Both the position numbers and the translations under genes were made by a program. Shown here one piece after another: positions 50,601-62,600 of a stretch of DNA of 64,000 nucleotides. The stretch covers positions 102,373,906 through 102,437,905 of the forward strand of contig OY804577.1 of the NCBI GenBank assembly GCA_963680875.1, in the 5' to 3' direction. Below the pieces are notes generated by a model. That model did not search any database and had not been told where the DNA came from. It saw only the letters and a program-made list of their open reading frames with translations. The stretch comes from Bathymodiolus brooksi. Its lineage: Eukaryota > Mollusca > Bivalvia > Mytilida > Modiolidae. The first letter of the stretch is position 1. Each line of letters opens with the position of its first letter.

Positions 50601-53600
50601 TTACAGACAAACTGTATCGGTGGTGTAATGGTTAGTGTACTCGACTCGAGTGTGATAGATCATGGGTAACAGAAAACTGCATCGGTGTTGTAATGGTTAG
50701 TGTACTCGACTCGAGTGTGATAGATCATGGGTTACAGAAAAACTGTATCGGTGGTGTAATGGTTAGTGTACTCGACTCGAGTGTGATAGATCATGGGTTA
50801 CAGAAAAACTGTATCGGTGGTGTAATGGTTAGTGTACTCGACTCGAGTGTGATAGATCATGGGTTACATACAAACTGTATCGGTGGTGTAATGGTTAGTG
50901 TACTCGACTGGAGTGTGATAGATCGTGGGTTATAGACAAACTGCATCGATGGTGTAATGGTTAGTGTATTCTACTCGAGTGTGATAGATCATGGGTTACA
51001 GAAAAACTGTATCGGTGGTGTAATGGTTAGTGTACTCGACTCGAGTGTGAGAGATCATGGGTTACAGAAAAATTGCATCGGTGGTGTAATGGTTAGTGTA
51101 CTCGACCCGAGTGTGATAGATCATGGGTTACAAAAAAACTGTATCGGTGGTGTAATGGTTAGTGAACTCGACTCGAGTGTGATAGATCATGGGTTACAGA
51201 AAAACTGTATCGGTGATGTAATGGTTAGTGTACTCGACTCGAGTGTGATAGATCATGGGTTACAGAAAAACTGTATCGGTGGTGTAATGGTTAGTGTACT
51301 CGACTGGAGTGTGATAGATCGTGGGTTATAGAAAAACTGCATCGGTGGTGTAATGGTTAGTGTACTCGACTCGAGTGTGATAGATCATGGGTTACAGAAA
51401 AACTGCATCGGTGGTGTAATGGTTAGTGTACTCGACTCGAGTGTGATAGATCATGGGTTACAGAAAAACTGCATCGGTGGTGTAATGGTTAGTGTACTCG
51501 ACTCGAGTGTGATAGATCATGGGTTACAGAAAAACTGTATCGGTGGTGTAATGGTTAGTGTACTCGATTCGAGTGTGATAGATCTTGGGTTACAGAAAAG
51601 CTGCATCGGTGGTGTAATGGTTAGTGTACTCGACTCGAGTGTGATAGATCATGGGTTACAGACAAACTGTATCGGTGATGTAATGATTAGTGCACTCGAC
51701 TCGAGTGTGATAGATCATGGGTTACAGAAAACTGCATCGGTGTTGTAATGGTTAGTGTACTCGACTCGAGTGTGATAGATCATGGGTTACAGAAAAACTG
51801 TATCGGTGGTGTAATGGTTAGTGTATTCGACTCGAGTTTGATAGATCAAGGGTTACAGAAAAACTGCATCGGTGGTGTAATGGTTAGTGTACTCGACTCG
51901 AGTGTGATAGATCATGGGTTACATAAAAACTGTATCGGTGGTGTAATGGTTAGTGTACTCGACTCGAGTGTGATAGATCGTGGGTTACAGACAAACTGTA
52001 TCGGTGGTGTAATGGTTAGTGTACTCGACAAGAGTGTGATAGATCATGGGTTACAGAAAAACTGCATCAGTGGTGTAATGGTTAGTGTACTCGACTCGAG
52101 TGTGAGAGATCATGGGTTACAGAATAACTGCATCGGTGGTGTAATGGTTAGTGTACTCGACCCGAGTGTGATAGATCATGGGTTACAGAAAAACTGTATC
52201 GGTGGTATAATGGTTAGTGTACTCGACTCGAGTGTGATAGATCATGGGTTACAGAAAAACTGTATCGGTGGTGTAATGGTTAGTGTACTCGACTGGAGTG
52301 TGATAGATCGTGGGTTACATACAAACTGTATCGGTGGTGTAATGGTTAGTTTACTCGACTCGAGTGTGATAGATCATGGGTTACAGAAAAACTGCATCGG
52401 TGGTGTAATGGTTAGTGTACTCGACTCGAGTGTGATAGATCATGGGTTACAGAAAAACTGTATCGGTGGTGTAATGGTTAGTGTACTCGACTCGAGTGTG
52501 ATAGATCGTGGGTTATAGAAAAACTGCATCGGTGGTGTAATGGTTAGTGTACTCGACTCGAGTGTGATAGATCATGGGTTACAGAAAAACTGCTTCGGTG
52601 GTGTAATGGTTAGTGTACTCGACTCAAGTGTGATAGATCGTGGGTTACAGAAAAACTGCATCGGTGGTGTAATGGTTAGTGTACTCGACTCGAGTGTGAT
52701 AGATCGTGGGTTACAGAAAAACAGCATCGGTGGTGTAATAGTTAGTGTACTCGATTCGAGTGTGATAGATCATGGGTTACATACAAACTGTATCGGTGGT
52801 GTAATGGTTAGTGTATTCGACTCCAGTGTGATAGATCAAGGGTTACAGAAAAACTGCATCGGTGGTGTAATGGTTAGTGTACTCGACTCGAGTGTGATAG
52901 ATCGTGGGTTACAGACAAACTGCATCAGTGGTGTAATGGTTAGTTTACTCGACTCGAGTGTGATAGATCATGGGTTACATACAAACTGTATCGGTGGTGT
53001 AATGGTTAGTTTACTCGACTCGAGTGTGATAGATCGTGGGTTACAGAAAAACTGCATCGGTGATGTAATGGTTAGTGTACTCGACTCGAGTGTGATAGAT
53101 CATGAGTTACAGAAAAACTGCATCGGTGGTGTAATGGTTAGTGTACTCGACTCGAGTGTGATAGATCATGGGTTACATACAAACTGTATCGGTGGTGTAA
53201 TGGTTAGTTTACTCGACTCGAGTGTGATAGATCGTGGGTTACAGACAAACTGCATCAGTGGTGTAATGATTAGTGTACTCGACTCGAGTGTGATAGATCA
53301 TGGGTTACATACAAACTGTATCGGTGGTGTAATGGTTAGTTTACTCGACTCGAGTGTGATAGATCGTGGGTTACAGAAAAACTGCATCGGTGATGTAATG
53401 GTTAGTGTACTCGACTCGAGTGTGATAGATCATGAGTTACAGAAAAACTGCATCGGTGGTGTAATGGTTAGTGTACTCGACTCGAGTGTGATAGATCATG
53501 GGTTACAGAAAAACTGTATCGGTGGTGTAGTGGTTAGTGTTCTTGACTCGTGCTTGATAGAACATGGGTTACAGAAAAACTGCATCGGTGGTGTAATGAT

Positions 53601-56600
53601 TAGTATACTCGACTCGAGTATGATAGATCATGGGTTACATACAAACTGTATCGGTGGTGTAATGGTTAGTGTAATCGACTCGAGTGTGATAGATCGTGGG
53701 TTATAGAAAAACTGCATCGGTGGTGTAATGGTTAGTGTACTCGACTCGAGTGTGATAGATCATGGGTTACAGAAAAACTGCATCGGTGGTGTAATGGTTA
53801 GTGTACTCGACTCGAGTGTGATAGATCGTGGATTACAGAAAAACTGCATTGGTGGTGTAATGGTTAGTGTACTCGACTCGAGTGTGATAGATCGTGGGTT
53901 ACAGAAAAACTGTATCGGTGGTGTAATGGTTAGTGTACTCGACCCGAGTGTGATAGATCATGGGTTACAGAAAAACTGTATCGGTGGTGTAATGGTTAGT
54001 GTACTCGACTTGAGTGTGATAGATCATGGGTTACAGAAAAACTGTATCGGTGGTGTAATGGTTAGTGTACTCGACTCGAGTGTGATAGATCGTGGGTTAT
54101 AGAAAAACTGCATCGGTGGTGTAATGGTTAGTGTACTCGACTCGAGTGTGATAGATCATGGGTTACAGAAAAACTGCTTCGGTGGTGTAATGGTTAGTGT
54201 ACTCGACTCAAGTGTGATAGATCGTGGGTTACAGAAAAACTGCATCGGTGGTGTAATGGTTAGTGTACTCGACTCGAGTGTGATAGATCGTGGGCTACAG
54301 AAAAACTGCATCGGTGGTGTAATAGTTAGTGTACTCGATTCGAGTGTGATAGATCATGGGTTACATACAAACTGTATCGGTGGTGTAATGGTTAGTGTAT
54401 TCGACTCCAGTGTGATAGATCAAGGGTTACAGAAAAACTGCATCGGTGGTGTAATGGTTAGTGTACTCGACTCGAGTGTGATAGATCATGGGTTACATAC
54501 AAACTGTATCGGTGGTGTAATGGTTAGTGTACTCGACTCGAGTGTGATAGATCGTGGGTTACAGAAAAACTGCATCGGTGATGTAATGGTTAGTGTACTC
54601 GACTCGAGTGTGATAGATCATGGGTTACAGAAAAACTGCATCGGTGGTGTAATGGTTAGTGTACTCGACTCGAGTGTGATAGATCATGGGTTACAGAAAA
54701 ACTGTATCGGTGGTGTAGTGGTTAGTGTACTCGACTCGAGTATGATAGATCATGGGTTAAATACAAACTGTATCGGTGGTGTAATGGTTAGTGTAATCGA
54801 CTCGAGTGTGATAGATCGTGGGTTATAGAAAAACTGCATCGGTGGTGTAATGGTTAGTGTACTCGACTCGAGTGTGATAGATCATGGGTTACAGAAAAAC
54901 TGCATCGGTGGTGTAATGATTAGTGTACTCGACTCGAATGTGATAGATCGTGGATTACAGAAAAACTGCATTGGTGGTGTAATGGTTAGTGTACTCGACT
55001 CGAGTGTGATAGATCGTGGGTTACAGAAAAACTGTATCGGTGGTGTAATAGTTAGCGTACTCGATTCGAGTGTGATAGCTCATGGGTTACAGAAAAACTG
55101 CATCGGTGGTGTAATGGTTAGTGTACTCGACTCGAGTGTGATATATCATGGGTTACAGAAAAACTGTATCGGTGGTGTAATGGTTAGTGTACTCGACTCG
55201 AGTGTGATAGATCATGGGCTACAGAAAAACTGCATCTGTGGTGTAATGGTTAGTGTACTCGACTCGAGTGTGATAGATCATGGGTTAAATACAAACTTAA
55301 TCGGTGGTGTAATGGTTAGTGCAATCGACTCGAGTGTGATAGATCGTGGGTTACAGAAAAACTGCATCGGTGGTGTAATAGTTAGTGTACTCGACTCGAG
55401 TGTGATAGATCATGGGTTACAGAAAAACTGTATCGGTGGTGTAATGGTTAGTGTACTCGACTCGAGTGTGATAGATCATGGGTTACAGAAAAACTGTATC
55501 GGTGGTGTAATGGTTAGTTTTTTGACTCGTGCTTGATAGAACATGGGTTACAGAAAAACTGCATCGGTGGTGTAATGGTTAGTGTACTCGACTCGAGTAT
55601 GATAGATCATGGGTTAAATACAAACTGTATCGGTGGTGTAATGGTTAGTGTAATCGACTCGAGTGTGATAGATCGTGGGTTATAGAAAAACTGCATCGGT
55701 GGTGTAATGGTTAGTGTACTCGGCTCGAGTGTGATAGATCATGGGTTACAGAAAAACTGCATCGGTGGTGTAATGGTTAGTGTACTCGATTCGAGTGTGA
55801 TAGATCGTGGATTACAGACAAACTGCATTGGTGGTGTAATGGTTAGTGTACTCGACTCGAATGTGATAGATCGTGGGTTACAGAAAAACTGTATCGGTGG
55901 TGTAATAGTTAGCGTACTCGATTCGAGTGTGATAGATCATGGGTTACAGAAAAACTGCATCGGTGGTGTAATGGTTAGTGTACTCGACTCGAGTGTGATA
56001 GATCATGGGTTACAGAAAAACTGCATCGGTGGTGTAATGGTTAGTGTACTCGACTCGAGTGTGATAGATCGTGGGTTACAGAAAACCTGCATCGGTGGTG
56101 TAATAGTTAGTGTACTGGATTCGAGTGTGATAGATCATGGGTTACAGAAAAACTGCATCGGTGGTGTAATGGTTAGTGTACTCGACTCGAGTGTGATAGA
56201 TCATGGGTTACAGAAAAACTGCATCGGTGGTGTAATGGTTAGTGTACTCCACTCGAGTGTGATAGATCATGTGTTACGGAAAAACTGTATCGGTGGTGTA
56301 ATGGTTAGTGTACTCGACTCGAGTGTGATAGATCATGGGTTACAGAAAAACTGTATCGGTGGTGTAGATCATGGGTTACAGAAATACTGTATCGGTGGTA
56401 TAATGGTTAGTGTACTCGACTCGAGTGTGATAGATCATGGGTTACAGAAAAACTGCATCGGTGGTGTAATGGTTAGTGTACTCCACTCGAGTGTGATAGA
56501 TCATGGGTTACATACAAACTGTATCGGTGGTGTAATGGTTAGTGTACTCGAATCGAGTGCAATAGATCGTGGGTTACAGAAAAACTGCATCAGTGATGTA

Positions 56601-59600
56601 ATGGTTAGTGTACTCGATTCGAGTGTGATAGATCATGGGTTACAGAAAAACTGCATCGGTGGTGTAATGGTTAGTGTACTCGACTCGAGTGTGATAGATC
56701 ATGGGTTACAGACAAACTGTATCGGTGGTGTAGTGGTTAGTGTACTCGACTCGTGTTTGATAGAATATGGGTTACAGAAAAACTGCATCGGTGGTGTAAT
56801 GGTTAGTGTACTCGACTCGAGTATGATAGATCATGGGTTACATACAAACTGCATCGGTGGTGTAATGGTTAGTGTACTCGACTCGAGTGTGATAGATCGT
56901 GGGTTATAGACAAACTGCATCGGTGGTGTAATGGTTAGTGTACTCGACTCGAGTGTGATAGATCATGGGTTACAGAAAAACTGCATCGGTGGTGTAATGG
57001 TTAGTGTACTCGACTCGAGTGTGATAGATCATGGGTTACAGAAAAACTGCATCGGTGGTGTAATGGTTAGTGTACTCGACTCGAGTGTGATAGATCATGG
57101 GTTACAGAAAACCTGCATCGGTGGTGTAATGGTTAGTGTACTCGATTCGAGTGTGACAGATCATGGGTTACAGAAAAACTGCATCGGTGGTGTAATGGTT
57201 AGTTTACTCGACTCGAGTGTGATAGATCATGGGTTACAGAAAAACTGTATCGGTGGTGTAATGGTTAGTGTAATCGACTCGAATGTGATAGATCTTGAGT
57301 TACAGAAAAACTGTATCGGTGGTGTAATGGTTAGTTTACTCGACTCGAGTGTGATAGATCATGGGTTACAGAAAAACTGTATCGGTGGTGTAATGATTAG
57401 TGTACTCGACTCGAGTGTGATAGATCATGGGTTACAGAACAACTGCATCGGTGGTGTAATGGTTAGTGTACTCGATTCGAGTGTGATAGATCATGGGTTA
57501 CAGAAAAACTGTATCGGTGGTGTAATGGTTAGTGTACTCGACTCGAGTGTGATAGATCATGGGTTACAGAAAAACTGTATCGGTGGTGTAATGATTAATG
57601 TACTCGACTCGAGTGTGATAGATCGTGGGTTACAGAAAAACTGCATCGGTGGTGTAATGGTTAGTGTACTCGACTCGAGTGTGAAAGATCATGGGTTACA
57701 GAAAAACTGGATCGGTGGTGTAATGGTTAGTGTACTCGACTCGAGTGTAATAGATCGTGGGTTACAGAAAAACTGCATTGGTGGTGTAATGGTTAGTGTA
57801 CTCGACTCGAGTGTGATAGATCATGGGTTACAGAAAACCTGCATCGGTGGTGTAATGGTTAGTGTACTCGATTCGAGTGTGAAAGATCATGGGTTACAGA
57901 AAAACTGCATCGGTGGTGTAATGGTTAGTGTACTCGACTCGAGTGTGATAGATCATGGGTTACAGAAAAACTGTATCGGTGGTGTAATGGTTAGTGTACT
58001 CGACTCGAATGTGATAGATCTTGAGTTACAGAAAAACTGTATCGGTGGTGTAATGGTTAGTGTACTCGACTCGAGTGTGATAGATCATGGGTTACAGAAA
58101 AACTGTATCGGTGGTGTAATGATTAGTGTACTCGACTCGAGTGTGATAGATCATGGGTTACAGAACAACTGCATCGGTGGTGTAATGGTTAGTGTACTCG
58201 ATTCGAGTATGATAGATCATGGGTTACAGAAAAACTGTATCGGTGGTGTAATGGTTAGTGTACTCGACTCGAGTGTGATAGATCATGGGTTACAGAAAAA
58301 CTGTATCGGTGGTGTAATGATTAATGTACTCGACTCGAGTGTGATAGATCGTGGGTTACAGAAAAACTGCATCGGTGGTGTAATGGTTAGTGTACTCGAC
58401 TCGAGTGTGAAAGATCATAGGTTACAGAAAAACTGCATCGGTGGTGTAATGGTTAGTGTACTCGACTCGAGTGTAATAGATCGTGGGTTACAGACAAACT
58501 GCATCAGTGGTGTAATGGTTAGTGTACTCGACTCGAGTGTGATAGATCATGGGTTACAGAAAAACTGCATCGGTGGTGTAATGGTTAGTGTACTCGACTC
58601 GAGTGTGATAGATCATGGGTTACAGACAAACTGCATCGGTGATGTAATGATTAGTGTATTCGATTCGAGTGTAATAGATCATGGGTTACAGACAAACTGC
58701 ATCGGTGATGTAATGATTAGTGTATTCGATTCGAGTGTAATAGATCATGGGTTACAGACAAACTGCATCGGTGATGTAATGGTTAGTGTACTCGACTCGA
58801 GTGTGATAGATCATGGGTTACAGAAAAACTGCATCGGCGATGTAATGATTAGTGTATTCGATTCGAGTGTGATAGATCATGGGTTACAGACAAACTGCAT
58901 CGGTGATGTAATGATTAGTGTATTCGATTCGAGTGTGATAGATCAAGGGTTACAGACAAACTGCATCGGTGATGTAATGATTAGTGTACTCGACTCGAGT
59001 GTGATAGATCATGGGTTACAGACAAACTGCATCGGTGATGTAATGATTAGTGTACTCGACTCGAGTGTGATAGATCATGGGTTACAGACAAACTGCATCA
59101 GTGGTGTAATGGTTAGTGTACTCGACTCGAGTGTGATAGATCATGGGTTACAGACAAACTGCATCGGTGGTGTAATGGTTAGTGTACTCGACTCGAGTGT
59201 GATAGATCATGGGTTACAGACAAACTGCATCGGTGATGTAATGATTAGTGTATTCGATTCGAGTGTAATAGATCATGGGTTACAGACAAACTGCATCGGT
59301 GATGTAATGATTAGTGTATTCGATTCGAGTGTAATAGATCATGGGTTACAGACAAACTGCATCGGTGATGTAATGGTTAGTGTACTCGACTCGAGTGTGA
59401 TAGATCATGGGTTACAGAAAAACTGCATCGGTGATGTAATGATTAGTGTATTCGATTCGAGTGTGATAGATCATGGGTTACAGACAAACTGCATCGGTGA
59501 TGTAATGATTAGTGTATTCGATTCGAGTGTGATAGATCATGGGTTACAGACAAACTGCATCGGTGATGTAATGATTAGTGTACTCGACTCGAGTGTGATA

Positions 59601-62600
59601 GATCATGGGTTACAGACAAACTGCATCGGTGATGTAATGATTAGTGTACTCGACTCGAGTGTGATAGATCATGGGTTACAGACAAACTGCATCGGTGATG
59701 TAATGATTAGTGTACTCGACTCGAGTGTGATATATCATGGGTTACAGACAAACTGTATCGGTGATGTAATGATTAGTGTACTCGACTCGAGTGTGATAGA
59801 TCATGGGTTACAGAAAAACTGCATCGGTGATGTAATGATTAGTGTACTCGACTCGAGTGTGATAGATCATGGGTTACAGACAAACTGTATCGGTGATGTA
59901 ATGATTAGTGTACTCGACTCGAGTGTGATAGATCATGGGTTACAGACAAACTGCATCGGTGATGTAATGATTAGTGTATTCGGTTCGAGTGTGATAGATC
60001 ATGGGTTACAGACAAGCTGCATCGGTGATGTAATGATTAGTGTATTCGATTCGAGTGTGATAGATCATGGGTTACAGACAAACTGCATCGGTGATGTAAT
60101 GATTAGTGTATTCGATTCGAGTGTGATAGATCATGGGTTACAGACAAACTGCATCGGTGATGTAATGATTAGTGTATTCGATTCGAGTGTGATAGATCAT
60201 GGGTTACAGACAAACTGCATCGGTGATGTAATGATTAGTGTATTCGATTCGAGTGTGATAGATCATGGGTTACAGACAAACTGCATCGGTGATGTAATGA
60301 TTAGTGTATTCGATTCGAGTGTGATAGATCATGGGTTACAGACAAACTGCATCGGTGATGTAATGATTAGTGTACTCGACTCGAGTGTGATAGATCATGG
60401 GTTACAGACAAACTGCATCGGTGATGTAATGATTAGTGTATTCGATTCGAGTGTGATAGATCATGGGTTACAGACAAACTGCATCGGTGATGTAATGATT
60501 AGTGTATTCGATTCGAGTGTGATAGATCATGGGTTACAGACAAACTGCATCGGTGGTGTAATGGTTAGTGTTTTCGATTCGAGTGTGATAGATCATGGGT
60601 TACAGACAAACTGCATCGGTGATGTAATGGTTAGTGTACTCGACTCGAGTGTGATAGATCATGGGTTACAGAAAAACTGTATCGGTGGTGTAATGGTTAG
60701 TGTACTCGACTCGAGTGTGATAGATCATGGGTTACAGAAAAACTGTATCGGTGGTGTAATGGTTAGTGTTCTTGACTCGTGCTTGATAGAACATGGGTTA
60801 CAGAAAAACTGCATCGGTGGTGTAATGGTTAGTGTACTCGACTCGAGTATGATAGATCATGGGTTAAATACAAACTGTATCGGTGGTGTAATGGTTAGTT
60901 TAATCGACTCGAGTGTGATAGATCGTGGGTTATAGAAAAACTGCATCGGTGGTGTAATGGTTAGTGTACTCGGCTCGAGTGTGATAGATCATGGGTTACA
61001 GAAAAACTGCATCGGTGGTGTAATGGTTAGTGTACTCGATTCGAGTGTGATAGATCGTGGATTACAGACAAACTGCATTGGTGGTGTAATGGTTAGTGTA
61101 CTCGACTCGAGTGTGATAGATCGTGGGTTACAGAAAAACTGTATCGGTGGTGTAATAGTTAGCGTACTCGATTCGAGTGTGATAGATCATGGGTTACAGA
61201 AAAACTGCATCGGTGGTGTAATGGTTAGTGTACTCGACTCGAGTGTGATAGATCATGGGTTACAGAAAAACTGTATCGGTGGTGTAATGGTTAGTGTACT
61301 CGACTCAAGTGTGATAGATCATGGGCTACAGAAAAACTGCATCGGTGGTGTAATGGTTAGTGTACTCGACTCGAGTGTGATAGATCATGGGTTACAGAAA
61401 AACTGCATCGGTGGTGTAATGGTTAGTGTACTCGACTCGAGTGTGATAGATCGTGGGTTACAGAAAACCTGCATCGGTGGTGTAATAGTTAGTGTACTGG
61501 ATTCGACTGTGATAGATCATGGGTTACAGAAAAACTGCATCGGTGGTGTAATGGTTAGTGTACTCGACTCGAGTGTGATAGATCATGGGTTACAGAAAAA
61601 CTGCATCGGTGGTGTAATGGTTAGTGTACTCCACTCGAGTGTGATAGATCATGTGTTACGGAAAAACTGTATCGGTGGTGTAATGGTTAGTGTACTCGAC
61701 TCGAGTGTGATAGATCATGGGTTACAGAAAAACTGTATCGGTGGTGTAGATCATGGGTTACAGAAATACTGTATCGGTGGTATAATGGTTAGTGTACTCG
61801 ACTCGAGTGTGATAGATCATGGGTTACAGAAAAACTGCATCGGTGGTGTAATGGTTAGTGTACTCCACTCGAGTGTGATAGATCATGGGTTACATACAAA
61901 CTGTATCGGTGGTGTAATGGTTAGTGTACTCGAATCGAGTGTAATAGATCGTGGGTTACAGAAAAACTGCATCAGTGATGTAATGGTTAGTGTACTCGAT
62001 TCGAGTGTGATAGATCATGGGTTACAGACAAGCTGCATCGGTGATGTAATGATTAGTGTATTCGATTCGAGTGTGATAGATCATGGGTTACAGACAAACT
62101 GCATCGGTGATGTAATGATTAGTGTATTCGATTCGAGTGTGATAGATCATGGGTTACAGACAAACTGCATCGGTGATGTAATGATTAGTGTATTCGATTC
62201 GAGTGTGATAGATCATGGGTTACAGACAAACTGCATCGGTGATGTAATGATTAGTGTATTCGATTCGAGTGTGATAGATCATGGGTTACAGACAAACTGC
62301 ATCGGTGATGTAATGATTAGTGTATTCGATTCGAGTGTGATAGATCATGGGTTACAGACAAACTGCATCGGTGATGTAATGGTTAGTGTACTCCACTCGA
62401 GTGTGATAGATCATGTGTTACGGAAAAACTGTATCGGTGGTGTAATGGTTAGTGTACTCGACTCGAGTGTGATAGATCATGGGTTACAGAAAAACTGTAT
62501 CGGTGGTGTAGATCATGGGTTACAGAAATACTGTATCGGTGGTATAATGGTTAGTGTACTCGACTCGAGTGTGATAGATCATGGGTTACAGAAAAACTGC

